A DNA stretch of 64,000 nt from DASSBQ01 sp040981125. GTDB taxonomy: Bacteria; Nitrospirota; Nitrospiria; Nitrospirales; Nitrospiraceae. The position numbers and the translations under genes are program-made. Below the pieces are notes generated by a model that saw only the letters and a list, made by a program, of their open reading frames with translations, was not told where the DNA came from and did not search any database. Below are positions 1 through 8,059 of the stretch, in pieces (the first letter of the stretch is position 1; the number at the start of each line of letters is the position of its first letter). Location of the stretch: the NCBI GenBank assembly GCA_040981125.1, contig JANRMQ010000001.1, positions 1 to 64,000 on the forward strand. Direction: 5' to 3'.

Positions 1-342
1 TTGATAGTCTGCGGCAATGTTAACGAGACGCCCGAGAGGGTCGAACCCGGAATCATTCTTTGCGATTGCTTCCAGCTTGTAGCTGTCCCAAGGTGCCAGC
101 GCGGATGGCCAACTTGTTCCTCGTCCATGCCACACGTTAGGGACGAATACATTGAAACCGGCACGTTTCAATCGTTCACAAAGATTACGGGCGCCCGTTT
201 CAGTGATCCATGACAGACTCTCATCAAACATTGCCCGAATTTCGTTTTCGCCGGGCTCTTGAGCACTTACCAACGACGGCCTTATAAAAGCCCCTGCGGT
301 ACATATTGCACTCAGCTGTAAAAACTGTCGACGCGAAAACAT
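1..342 (-). CDS. GHL10-like secreted glycosidase-fold protein (partial)
   Basis: The gene reads leftward from an ATG at 342 and runs off the left edge, leaving 114 codons. The N-terminus starts MFSRRQFLQ and continues into a short hydrophobic stretch ending in SAQ, which resembles a twin-arginine or Sec signal. After about residue 40 it reads LKRAGFNVFVPNVWHGRG, then PSALAPWD and FDPLGRLV. This pattern is typical of the glycosyl-hydrolase-like family 10 (GHL10/DUF187) TIM barrel, where a conserved strand is followed by 'yPS..epw'. It lies downstream of a glycosyltransferase and a sugar-nucleotide enzyme homologue, so a role in surface or extracellular polysaccharide is likely. The catalytic residues lie outside the window, so activity cannot be judged. 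Confidence 0.6.
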   Translation of the reverse strand, partial: MFSRRQFLQLSAICTAGAFIRPSLVSAQEPGENEIRAMFDESLSWITETGARNLCERLKRAGFNVFVPNVWHGRGTSWPSALAPWDSYKLEAIAKNDSGFDPLGRLVNIAADYQ

Positions 343-379
343 GGTATGCCTCGCAGACTGGTGACGACGATTTGGGTCG

Positions 380-1561
380 TCAGGAATCCGTTTTTCCGGG
401 AAACATAAGATCAGTTCTTATGGTGTTCGGCGGAGATAAGAATCCGTTGATCGCACCAAGAAATCGAGCGGTGGAGTCCTTTAAGGTTAATCGATTTGCC
501 ATTGTGGCGGCCGCGATCTGCATCGAGCGCAGCCTTGGCGGATACGCCAGAACATTACCGATTGCTTGCGCGTAGGCGTTTTCTTCATGAGGTGTAAAGA
601 CCCCGTTCTCACTCGAAAGATATTCAATTTCAGGACTATGATAGCCATGATCAGTCGTCGCAATCGGCAATCCGTAAGCGAACCCATGCACAATGGCAAG
701 CCCAACCAAACCCGGGATAAGTAACATGTCGGCGAGCTTAAAAAAAACGCTGACGCGGTCAGGATCATTCTCCTCACCGAGGAATTCGACATGCCGGAGT
801 TGGAGCTGGCTCTTGAGCGCCTCCAGCTTGGCTCTCTCAGGACCATTACCGAGAACGAGCAGTGCGACATCGGTCCGCCGGCCCTGCAACAGTGCGAACG
901 CCCTCAGCAGGAAGTCCACCTTCTTCTCCGCATAGAGGCGGCCAGAGAAAATCAGTACCTGTTTTCCCACCAGTCCCAGTTGTTGCTTAGCTTTTAGGAG
1001 CTGCTGTTCGGTTACCCGCGCACCGGCTTCCCGTAATCCTTCCACATCGATCGTGTTGAGATAGGGCAGGACGCGGTCGGCGCTTATTCCACGCTGCCGC
1101 CAATATTCCGCGCCACTCAGTGTGTAAGTGATAAGGCCGTCTCCCCTTCTAGTCATGAAATTCTTGATATTCTCCTGCATCGAAGTGGACCACGTCTGCC
1201 GCGTTTGAGCCTGAAAGTTATACCCATGTCCCCACCAGATCCAACAACGACACAGCCGCCTGCGTCTGACCCACAAATATGGGACGTTCAAGCATTGCAA
1301 CTCCTGAGGAGCAATGATGATATCGGAGCCGTGGACTGCGCTTTCTAGTCCTGAAATCCAGCATGGACTACCGTTCCTTCTGCGAAACCGTTTTACCGGA
1401 AGAACATTGCATTGATAGTCTCGATCAATTTTTCCTTGGGGTGGTGATCCGCTATAAACCGTGACATCGAAGCCCAACTCTCTTCCTTGGCTGTAGAGTT
1501 CCGCAAAAAATGCGCCGCGGTAATGGGGAATCTGGCGCTGTATGATTGCAATCTTTCGCAT
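380..1561 (-). CDS. GT4-family glycosyltransferase
   Basis: This 393-residue protein starts at the ATG giving MRKIAIIQRQIPHYRGAFF; a longer frame upstream has no family-like sequence. The N-terminal half is a Rossmann-like acceptor domain. From about residue 190 the GT4 nucleotide-sugar domain follows, with VLIFSGRLYAEKKVDFLLRAF, LLVLGNGPER and a C-terminal PGLVGLAIVHGFAYGLPI segment, a known variant of the E-x7-E region. It probably moves a sugar from a nucleotide donor to a growing surface glycan in the cytoplasm. Acceptor and sugar cannot be told from sequence. It lies between the fucose-synthase homologue and the GHL10-like gene, all on the minus strand. Confidence 0.85.
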   Translation of the reverse strand: MRKIAIIQRQIPHYRGAFFAELYSQGRELGFDVTVYSGSPPQGKIDRDYQCNVLPVKRFRRRNGSPCWISGLESAVHGSDIIIAPQELQCLNVPYLWVRRRRLCRCWIWWGHGYNFQAQTRQTWSTSMQENIKNFMTRRGDGLITYTLSGAEYWRQRGISADRVLPYLNTIDVEGLREAGARVTEQQLLKAKQQLGLVGKQVLIFSGRLYAEKKVDFLLRAFALLQGRRTDVALLVLGNGPERAKLEALKSQLQLRHVEFLGEENDPDRVSVFFKLADMLLIPGLVGLAIVHGFAYGLPIATTDHGYHSPEIEYLSSENGVFTPHEENAYAQAIGNVLAYPPRLRSMQIAAATMANRLTLKDSTARFLGAINGFLSPPNTIRTDLMFPGKTDS

Positions 1562-1844
1562 GAAGCGGTTAGCCCTCGCGTTGCTCCCCTCCACCCATAG
1601 TACAGATGACCCTGCGCTGTTCTTGTAAAGCCATGAGGGAGAACTATTCCGCAGCCGCCAAAACAATGCGCTCTATCCTTCGATAGAGAATCCGATGGGT
1701 ATCTAACTTATTCATGGTTCTTCTTTTTGGCCGTTACAAGCCGATGGTGACTACTCGGAAAGGTCTCTCCTCGAATTGCTGTGCAAATACTGCCATACAC
1801 GAGTAGTCAATTATTTCCGAGGCGCTTCCCTATCGATACACTCT

Positions 1845-2798
1845 TTATCTCCCCACACGCGCTCGGTTGGAACGGAACCAGGCCACCGTTCTCCGAATGC
1901 CTTCACACAATTCCCATCGGGGCTCAAAACAGAACAATTGTTTAGCCGTCTCCGCATCCGGGAAATGCCGATCTGTTTCATTGAAGTCCCCGGGGTCCCA
2001 GATGAGGTCGCCCTCAAATCCCACTTCCGCAGCAATCAATTCTGCAAGAGCCTGAACCGTAATTGGTTCACCGCTCCCCAATTTCATCGGCTCGTTTCCG
2101 CCGCATTGTCCGGCGGCCAATACAATGCCCTCGGCCGCATCGTCGACATAGAGGAATTCCTGCTCCAGCAGCCCCTTGTCCGGCAGTACGATACATTGTT
2201 CGCCCCGTTCTTGGGCTTCGACGCATTTTCTGATCAGAGCCGGAATGACGTGCGGTGTCTGCTCATCGAAATAATCTCCGGGACCATAAATATTCACCGG
2301 CCACAATACGACGGAATTGAACCCATAGCGTTGTCGATATGCCTGGGCCTGAACCAGCACCATTTTGTTGGTAAGCTCGCACGGCTCACTAATGCGCACC
2401 CGAGGTGGGTCCGACAAGCGCTCATTGCGAGAATCTCCGGGGATCGGTTCGGAGTGTGCGCACATCGCGGTGAGCACAACGAATTTCTCTATTCCACGCC
2501 GGCATCCTGCTTCCATCAGTTGTCTTGTTATCATGAAGCTGTCGTAGCAGAAATCGATGGCTTGAGTTTCATTCAGTCGCATTCCGCCGACCGGAGACTG
2601 AAGATGAACGACCACATCCGGACTTGTGTCTGCATAGAGACGCCTGACTCCGTCCATTCGCTCAAGGTTGTAGTCATAGGGTCCGGGTACACGGATGCGG
2701 CGACAGCCCCTCTGCCGCAGTTGTTCGACGACAACCGAGCTAAGAGATCCTGCTCCACCGGTAACGGCGACGCGCTTATCAGTCCAGAAAGAACGCAC
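1845..2798 (-). CDS. GDP-L-fucose synthase homologue with altered active site
   Basis: This 317-residue protein is an extended short-chain dehydrogenase of the GDP-fucose synthase (Fcl/WcaG) type. Family features remain in LLVQ-like KMVLVQAQAYRQRYGF, WPVNIYGPGDYF, PHVIPALIRKC and EQEFLYVDDAAEG. Functional enzymes convert GDP-4-keto-6-deoxymannose to GDP-fucose with NADPH. Key motifs have changed here: the nucleotide-binding GxxGxxG reads GGAGSLSS, and the catalytic YxxxK position reads CELTNK, with Cys (TGC) where Tyr is expected. The serine region reads TAMCAH. The frame is intact and full length. The start is a GTG at 2798. It could be a non-catalytic paralogue or an early pseudogene. Confidence 0.8.
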   Translation of the reverse strand: MRSFWTDKRVAVTGGAGSLSSVVVEQLRQRGCRRIRVPGPYDYNLERMDGVRRLYADTSPDVVVHLQSPVGGMRLNETQAIDFCYDSFMITRQLMEAGCRRGIEKFVVLTAMCAHSEPIPGDSRNERLSDPPRVRISEPCELTNKMVLVQAQAYRQRYGFNSVVLWPVNIYGPGDYFDEQTPHVIPALIRKCVEAQERGEQCIVLPDKGLLEQEFLYVDDAAEGIVLAAGQCGGNEPMKLGSGEPITVQALAELIAAEVGFEGDLIWDPGDFNETDRHFPDAETAKQLFCFEPRWELCEGIRRTVAWFRSNRARVGR

Positions 2799-3407
2799 AA
2801 GAATGGCAAAGGTTACGCTTACGGCCGCTTCTACTGCTCGTTGAGTGAACTTCCTGCGATCGTTGCACGATCATTCTCGATCGGCATTGCCGACGACACA
2901 CGGTTGTTGTTCGATCGGATTTAACTCCATATCACAGTCGATCATTTCACCGTCAGAGCCAAACGACACTACGAGAAGAACGCAAGTTACCCCGGCCTTG
3001 TCTTACCTTGAAACATTTTGTAGCCGGCCGCGGATTCATCTGTTGCATTGTGAAACACTCGTATCGGTGACGCGGGCAGCTATACCATTGTGGAAGCTAT
3101 TGTTCAGTTCTAACGAATCGGATGGGATGAGGCAGAAGCGCGTCAGAGGTAAACTTTCCAGGGGGCGGAACTATCGAATAGCAGACGGGTACTTCTGGAC
3201 GTGCAGAATTTCGCGGTCGGTCATTGTGCGGATATCGTCGGAATTGAGTGTTAACACCGCTACTTTTCTTCCTTCAGCCGTCACAGATTCGACTTCAACC
3301 GCTTTTCCGTCGTGGTGCCTGTGCGCCGATAGCTCCTTACGAACAAGACGGTCCGTGTGGAATGTCGGCTGCGAAGCAGTCTGACGAAACCTTTTGCTTG
3401 ACATACG
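2799..3407. other. Gap without a convincing gene
   Basis: About 600 bp separate the fucose-synthase homologue from the toxin-antitoxin promoter. Open frames exist on both strands (for example 2845-3384 plus and 3171-3434 minus), but none shows a recognisable domain or a good ribosome-binding site, and the minus frame runs across the toxin-antitoxin operator. The stretch may be a remnant or a spacer from past rearrangement. Confidence 0.4.
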
Positions 3408-3427
3408 CCCATACAATGCTATATGGG
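3398..3427 (+). promoter_or_regulatory. Toxin-antitoxin promoter and operator palindrome
   Basis: A perfect -35 hexamer TTGACA (3398-3403) is followed 16 bases later by a TATATG-like -10. Overlapping the spacer and the -10 is an inverted repeat, CCCATA (3408-3413) and TATGGG (3422-3427), separated by 8 bases. This fits the usual autoregulation of type II modules, in which the antitoxin or the complex binds a palindrome over its own promoter. The antitoxin ATG follows at 3435. Confidence 0.65.
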
Positions 3428-3434
3428 TAGACAT

Positions 3435-3680
3435 ATGAAAACTACTGTAGAGATTTCAACACCCCTGCTCAACGAGGCCAAACGCCTTGCGGCAAAAGAG
3501 CACACCACGGTGCGCGCGTTGATCGAGCAAGGACTCCGCCACGTTTTGACCGCTCGCAGGCGCCACACGCCTTTTCGGCTCCGAAAGGTCACCTTCAAAG
3601 GGCAAGGCTTACACCCTGATGTTTCGGGTAAAGGATGGGACAAGGTGCGCGAACTTGCTTATGAAGGACATGGCGGATGA
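3435..3680 (+). CDS. VapB-family antitoxin
   Basis: This 81-residue protein opens MKTTVEISTPLLNEAKRLA, a ribbon-helix-helix DNA-binding segment typical of VapB antitoxins that pair with PIN toxins. The C-terminal half (TPFRLRKVTFKGQG and onward) would be the disordered toxin-neutralising tail. An upstream in-frame ATG at 3423 lies inside the operator palindrome, so 3435 is preferred. The stop overlaps the toxin start in an ATGA arrangement, which indicates translational coupling. No strong Shine-Dalgarno sequence is visible. Confidence 0.8.
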   Translation: MKTTVEISTPLLNEAKRLAAKEHTTVRALIEQGLRHVLTARRRHTPFRLRKVTFKGQGLHPDVSGKGWDKVRELAYEGHGG

Positions 3681-4111
3681 TCGCCCTCGACTCGAACCTT
3701 CTCGTCTATGCCCACCGAGAAGACTCGGTGTGGCATGAAGCCGCGTACCGAAGGCTCACCGAGTTAGCTGAGGGACAGGCGACTTGGGCCATTCCGTGGC
3801 CCTGCGTGCATGAATTTATCGCGATCGTGACCCATCCCAAGATCTATACCCCGTCTACGCCGTTACCCATTGCTCTCGATCAAGTTGATGCTTGGCTTGC
3901 TTCACCGAGTGTCATTCTCTTAAGTCACACAGATCAATACTGGAGTGAATTGCGTACCACTGTCAGCCATAGTCGCGTGGTCGGCCCTCAAATACATGAT
4001 GCCCATGTCGCGGCCCTCTGCCATCTCCATCAGGTCACCGAGCTGTGGAGTGCGGATCGGGACTTTAGCCGATTTCCCAACCTCAGAACTCGCAATCCAT
4101 TGATCGAATAA
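3677..4111 (+). CDS. VapC-family PIN-domain toxin
   Basis: This 144-residue protein is a PIN-domain ribonuclease. Acidic metal-ligand positions are visible: Asp in MIALDSNLLVYAHR near residue 5, Glu in CVHEFI near 47, and Asp residues in QIHDAHVAALC and ELWSADRDF near 112 and 130. Toxins of this family cleave tRNA or rRNA in the cytoplasm and are held inactive by the cognate antitoxin. Length and residue order are normal for the family, so it looks functional. It is co-transcribed with the antitoxin and overlaps it by 4 bases. The RNA target is unknown. Confidence 0.88.
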   Translation: MIALDSNLLVYAHREDSVWHEAAYRRLTELAEGQATWAIPWPCVHEFIAIVTHPKIYTPSTPLPIALDQVDAWLASPSVILLSHTDQYWSELRTTVSHSRVVGPQIHDAHVAALCHLHQVTELWSADRDFSRFPNLRTRNPLIE

Positions 4112-4450
4112 GCTGCAACCCCAGCCAACTTTCTTTAGTACGGCCGGGAATTTTCCTGCTCGCGCATTGAGCACGAGTATCAAGAACAAGTCGATGTGTC
4201 ACATTCCCTTGGCCGGCCGGTCGTCAAATTCCACATTGACGTCGGAGCTTCAGGATTGTAGTGTGCGGTCAACGGCTTGCGCGATCGGCATCCGTATTGG
4301 GAAAGGCCATTGTTCAAGCTTCCGGGTTGCCGTACAGTGAGCCTGTGCAAGTCAAGACAGGCAACCGGCATGGACCAGCGCATCATGCGGCACGGCAAGG
4401 TGACCGGCGTCTCTTCCGCGAAATTGTTATCGATCGTGTAGGACGTTTCG
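4112..4450. other. Gap with possible decayed coding sequence
   Basis: No intact gene is seen. One plus-strand frame reads protein-like sequence in two pieces: about 4142-4260, ending VVKFHIDVGASGL before a TAG, and about 4261-4444, containing RHPYWERPLFKLPG and ending KLLSIV before TAG. Neither piece has a credible start. They may be the tail of a degraded gene, possibly sugar-related given the neighbours, but no family was recognised. Confidence 0.35.
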
Positions 4451-6322
4451 GTGCAAGTCAAACTCTCATTCAATCCCGCTTTTCTGCCGCGGCAGTTGGT
4501 GTGGCCGATCAAGGCTCTCACGGCCAGCGGCCCGAGCGAACTGTGGCGGCAAACCAGAGAACAAGTGTTGTTTCAGGTGTTGCACGTGCAGCACCGGCTG
4601 GCAAACGGTTCTCTGTCCCGATCGTTTAAGACCGACGACATTCCCGCCTATTCATTCTGCGCCGGTCCATATCCGGTCTTGCCGTCTTTGCCGTGGCGGT
4701 TCGAACCGGATGAGGCGCAGATCGACGAGCTGTTGAACGGAATCCTGTCGGTATTCGGACATCGATGGCAATGGACAGCCGACGGGTCCTGTTGGCACCT
4801 TGCGCCGGATACGGGAAACCGGTGGCCGCAGAACTTCTTCGCCCATGTTCCGATCCACGAAGGCAATGCCTACGGCGACATCCGCGTGGCCTGGGAGCCC
4901 TCCCGGCTTCAACATCTCGTCACGCTTGCGCTGCTTGCCCAGAAAGCGGACCCGGCGGTTCGTGAGCGGGCGGTCGCGGTCTGTGAAGCGCAACTCTGTT
5001 CCTGGGTCGAATCCAATCCCTTTCTGACCGGCATCCATTACGTCTCGCTGATGGAATGCGCGTTGCGGCTGCTCGCCGTCTGCTACACGACGGATCTGAT
5101 TCGCTCATGGATCCAGGCGCCGGAACGAGTTTGGACCGCCGTGCTGACATTGATTTTCAATCATGCGGAATTGATCAGAAAACGCCTCTCGGTTCACGGT
5201 TCCACGCCCCATGAGACCTTGGCGGCGGCGGCGGCGCTCGTGCACGCCGGAATCCTGTTCCCCGAAATGGATTCCGCGGAACGGTGGTCGGCGTTCGGTC
5301 TTTATCTGCTGGAACAAGAAACGCCGCGTCACATCAGCCATGACGGCGGAAGCACCGAACAAGGATTCGGTTACTTGCAGTTCAGCACGGATCTCCACGG
5401 CTTGGTCGTCTGCCTGCTGGATCACCGGCAACAGGTCGTTCCGGATAAGATCCGCCATGCCTTCAATCGAAGCCGGGAATTTTTAGGCGAGTTTCACAAT
5501 ATGTCCGACGGGACATTGCCGCGGATCGGCGATGGAGATGATGGGGCCGCCCTATCGCCCTCTCTGTGCTTTCCCGGGATCGGCAAAAAACGCCCCGACG
5601 GCCTCACCACCTTCCATCTCTCCGGCTATTCGATTATCCGGGGGGCCCATCTCCAGCGCGCGATCTTCGATCACGGCTCGCTCGGCATGGGGCCGTACTA
5701 TGCGCATGGTCACGCCGACGCCCTGTCCATTCTGCTTCATATCGGGCCGCATGAGGTGCTGATCGATCCCGGCACCTATACCTATACCGGAGATCAGCGG
5801 TGGCGAAGTTATTTCCGAGGAACGAGAGCCCATAACACCGTCATTGTCGATGGATTGGATCAGGCCGTGCAGGAAGGCCCCTTGTCATGGTCTCAACCCT
5901 ACAACACGCATCTGGTTTATCGGGATGAAACCCCGGAGGGAAAGATCACGGTCATCGCGCGACACTATGGCTACAAGGATCGTCTCGGCGTCACGCATCT
6001 TCGCGGAGTGTCGTACGAACCGCCCGGTTCATGGATCATTTGGGACTGGCTCACGGGAAGCGGCGTCCATCATCTGGAGCTGAATTGGCATCTGGGATGC
6101 CGGCCGGCGCCCGTTGATGGAGGCTATAAACTGGACGGGCTCGACTTGCCGTTGTCGCTCACAGTCGAAGGCGGGACCTGCTCGCTTCACGAGGGAACGG
6201 TGCAGCCGATTGCCGGGTGGCGTTCACGGAGCTATGGACGGAAAGAATCGATTCCCACGCTGAGAGTCGAGCACAAGGGGCCGTTGCCGCACGAATTCAT
6301 GACCCGCCTACGAGTGGGGTGA
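4451..6322 (+). CDS. Heparinase II/III-family protein
   Basis: This 623-residue protein has an alpha/alpha-toroid N-terminal half (about 60-340) and a beta-sandwich heparinase II/III-like C-terminal half (about 390-600). The family signature is plain in YYAHGHADALSILL followed by EVLIDPGTYTYTGD and a RAHNTVIVDG strand; the His and Tyr residues there belong to the usual catalytic region. Members are polysaccharide lyases acting on uronic-acid-containing glycans and often lie in exopolysaccharide loci. The start is GTG at 4451 with AGGA about 8 bases upstream. No clear signal peptide is seen, so export is uncertain. Confidence 0.85.
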   Translation: MQVKLSFNPAFLPRQLVWPIKALTASGPSELWRQTREQVLFQVLHVQHRLANGSLSRSFKTDDIPAYSFCAGPYPVLPSLPWRFEPDEAQIDELLNGILSVFGHRWQWTADGSCWHLAPDTGNRWPQNFFAHVPIHEGNAYGDIRVAWEPSRLQHLVTLALLAQKADPAVRERAVAVCEAQLCSWVESNPFLTGIHYVSLMECALRLLAVCYTTDLIRSWIQAPERVWTAVLTLIFNHAELIRKRLSVHGSTPHETLAAAAALVHAGILFPEMDSAERWSAFGLYLLEQETPRHISHDGGSTEQGFGYLQFSTDLHGLVVCLLDHRQQVVPDKIRHAFNRSREFLGEFHNMSDGTLPRIGDGDDGAALSPSLCFPGIGKKRPDGLTTFHLSGYSIIRGAHLQRAIFDHGSLGMGPYYAHGHADALSILLHIGPHEVLIDPGTYTYTGDQRWRSYFRGTRAHNTVIVDGLDQAVQEGPLSWSQPYNTHLVYRDETPEGKITVIARHYGYKDRLGVTHLRGVSYEPPGSWIIWDWLTGSGVHHLELNWHLGCRPAPVDGGYKLDGLDLPLSLTVEGGTCSLHEGTVQPIAGWRSRSYGRKESIPTLRVEHKGPLPHEFMTRLRVG

Positions 6323-6343
6323 GAGCGTTGTTCGAGGTCCGGA

Positions 6344-6586
6344 TCATTCTTTTTCCTTTTCAATCAGCCGCCAGCCTTTTTTCTGCACGCATCGTTCGGT
6401 CGCTTCGAGCGTCAGAATCTTAATCCCCTGTTGGAGCTTCGGATCGCGCAGTACGTCGGCTTGGCATTGATCATAGTCCTGCGCAAATTCGTCTTTCGGC
6501 TTGTTCGGATGCACCCACTCCGAGGTGCTGCACCCGGTTAGCATGAGAATCCCTAAGGCTGACGCAGTCGAACGCCATGCAATCAT
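6344..6586 (-). CDS. Small lipoprotein of unknown function
   Basis: This 80-residue protein has a lipoprotein signal: a short charged start, a hydrophobic run ALGILML and the lipobox LTGC, placing the lipidated Cys near residue 19. The mature part is about 60 residues with DEFAQDYDQCQADV and ATERCVQKKGWRLIEKEKE; two further Cys could form a disulphide. A strong AAGGGGAG ribosome-binding site precedes the ATG. It converges with the heparinase gene, leaving only 21 bases between stops. The function is not recognised. Confidence 0.75.
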   Translation of the reverse strand: MIAWRSTASALGILMLTGCSTSEWVHPNKPKDEFAQDYDQCQADVLRDPKLQQGIKILTLEATERCVQKKGWRLIEKEKE

Positions 6587-6762
6587 GGATGGCTCCCCTT
6601 AATGCGTGACAAAATGATCCGGAGAAATCCGGAGGAAGATAAACCGGCGGGCGCGCGATCGTCAAGGTTCCTTTCACTCACCCCTAATAGATCCTTCGAG
6701 CCTGCGATCACCCATAGGAATGTGCAGGTATCGAGCAGATATCTCTCATGCAGACTTGTCAT
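6583..6762 (-). pseudogene. Truncated PIN-domain toxin (VapC remnant)
   Basis: From the ATG at 6762 the frame reads MTSLHERYLLDTCTFLWVIAG, the typical first strand and helix of a PIN toxin, including the first catalytic Asp. After about 30 residues family similarity ends and unrelated sequence runs to a stop at 6583. The remaining acidic residues and the domain core are missing, so it cannot be an active nuclease. It sits directly after an antitoxin fragment in the usual antitoxin-toxin overlap and is a relic of a second toxin-antitoxin module. Confidence 0.65.
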
Positions 6763-6889
6763 CGAAAGCTTGAAACAGATCATCCGGCAGTGGATCGAAA
6801 AAGGAGCGCGGAACCGTAAAAGTTCCTTTGGCTAGACCAATAGGGCGAGGGCGCGCCGAGGTTGGATAGTAACCTAGATGTGAACTAAG
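6746..6889 (-). pseudogene. Truncated Phd/VapB-type antitoxin remnant
   Basis: The minus frame carries RPRPIGLAKGTFTVP, then FFDPLPDDLFQAF, and ends at a TGA at 6746-6748. This is the characteristic toxin-binding C-terminus of Phd/VapB-type antitoxins. The N-terminal DNA-binding part is absent: an in-frame TGA lies at 6890-6892 and there is no start codon between. The stop overlaps the start of the PIN fragment as in intact modules. Both halves of the module have therefore lost their outer ends. Confidence 0.6.
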
Positions 6890-6929
6890 TCACCGTCACT
6901 ATGCGGTCACGGGGACCGCAAGAGTTACG

Positions 6930-7832
6930 TTACGCCAGCGGGACGGAGAAGCTGACTTCGTTGCCGGCGTCGTTGTAGGTGAGATCGGGAAAGAACGCGC
7001 GGGCAAGGAACAAACCCCGGCCGTTGGCCTCAAGCGAAGTGCAGGACTCGTCGTCTCGATTCAGCAACGTGCGCCAGGGAAAGCCCTTCCCTTCATCCGA
7101 CACCGAATAGCGAAGCATTCGCGCCCGCTTGTCGTATGAGGCGCAGGCCGTCACCTTGCGGCCCGAGAGGCGCGCGTCCCTTCTCCGCATCTCCACCAGA
7201 TGCTCGTAATAATTTCTGGCCAACGCCTCTTTTTTCTCGCGATAGAAAATCTCCAGGCTGCCATGCTCAACCGCATTGAGCATCAACTCGATCAAGGTCG
7301 CCCGGACATGCAGGCGCTGGGTCTCGGGCAGCATGACAGCCGTCCCTTGGATCAGCCAGGACACGCTCTTTTCCACCGAAGCCGGATCCGTGCCGATGGT
7401 CAGCCGGTATTCGAGCCGGTCGATGCCGGGGATGTCCTCCACCGCCCCCGGCGCCGTTACGAGAGCGCGATCCAACGATTCGCTCAGTTCTTCGCCGATC
7501 ATCGGCTTGGTGAGGTAGTCGACCGCGCCCGCGCGCAAGGCCTCCAGCACCGTCGCGTCGTTCCCGTCTTCGGCCATCAAGATGATCGCGCACAGGGGAT
7601 ACCGGGAACGGATGTGACGGATCAAGGGCACCCCGGATTGCGTCGGCCCAAACATATCGGTCAAGACGACGTCCGGCACGGTCAGGTCCAAAGTGGTGCG
7701 CGCCACATCGGGGTCGGGAGCCGTAATAACCGACAGGCCTTTTTCTCTCGCCCGTTCGAGCGCCAGCGCGCGCGTATCGCGGCAGCGATCGACGACCAAT
7801 AATGTCTTTGCCGGCGGTTTCACGGGTATCAT
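6930..7832 (-). CDS. Receiver domain fused to RsbW/HATPase-type kinase domain
   Basis: The N-terminal receiver (KTLLVVDRCRD, phospho-acceptor Asp in VVLTDMFGP, Lys in DYLTKP) is followed by a GHKL ATPase of the anti-sigma serine-kinase type. The ATPase shows LIELMLNAVEHG (N box), VSDEGKGFPW (G1) and ANGRGLFLARAFF (G2). It probably acts as a switch kinase whose activity depends on receiver phosphorylation, with the neighbouring STAS proteins as likely substrates. The start is uncertain. The frame is open from a GTG at 7892, but that upstream part lies in the left arm of an inverted-repeat element, so the ATG at 7832 is preferred. Confidence 0.8.
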   Translation of the reverse strand: MIPVKPPAKTLLVVDRCRDTRALALERAREKGLSVITAPDPDVARTTLDLTVPDVVLTDMFGPTQSGVPLIRHIRSRYPLCAIILMAEDGNDATVLEALRAGAVDYLTKPMIGEELSESLDRALVTAPGAVEDIPGIDRLEYRLTIGTDPASVEKSVSWLIQGTAVMLPETQRLHVRATLIELMLNAVEHGSLEIFYREKKEALARNYYEHLVEMRRRDARLSGRKVTACASYDKRARMLRYSVSDEGKGFPWRTLLNRDDESCTSLEANGRGLFLARAFFPDLTYNDAGNEVSFSVPLA

Positions 7833-7851
7833 GTCTTGAGCGCCTGCTTTA

Positions 7852-8059
7852 CCCGCATTATTCATGAACGGTTCTACTGCAACTGCGGACACGCCGCTAC
7901 GACAAGCCTAGCCGTGATTTTACACGGCCAGGCGGGCGGGCTCGCCGCTCGGCCCCTCAACATACTGCTTCAAGTATGCTTCGGACCCTCGCGTCTCCAC
8001 ACGCCCATCTCGCCTGGCGTCTCCGCAGTTTCGTCACAAACCGTCATGAATAATGCGGG
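7852..8059. repeat. 208-bp imperfect inverted-repeat element
   Basis: The left arm (7852-7895) and the reverse complement of the right arm (8016-8059) share CCCGCATTATTCATGA, CGGTT, AACTGCGGA and ACGCC in order, with small gaps. Two further perfect palindromes lie inside: GCCGTG/CACGGC at 7911-7928 and CATACT/AGTATG at 7961-7978. The right arm supplies the last codons and stop of the upstream phosphatase gene, and the left arm overlaps the start region of the next gene. Terminal inverted repeats with internal hairpins and no open frame suggest a MITE- or REP-like element. No flanking target duplication was confirmed. Confidence 0.6.

Noticed and set aside
2845..3384. A 179-codon plus-strand frame
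   Set aside because: Its Ser/Arg/Thr-rich composition matches no family, it has no good ribosome-binding site and it overlaps the start of the neighbouring fucose-synthase region.
3171..3434. An 87-codon minus-strand frame upstream of the toxin-antitoxin pair
   Set aside because: It begins inside the antitoxin region, crosses the promoter and operator, and shows no recognisable domain; kept only as a note on the gap.
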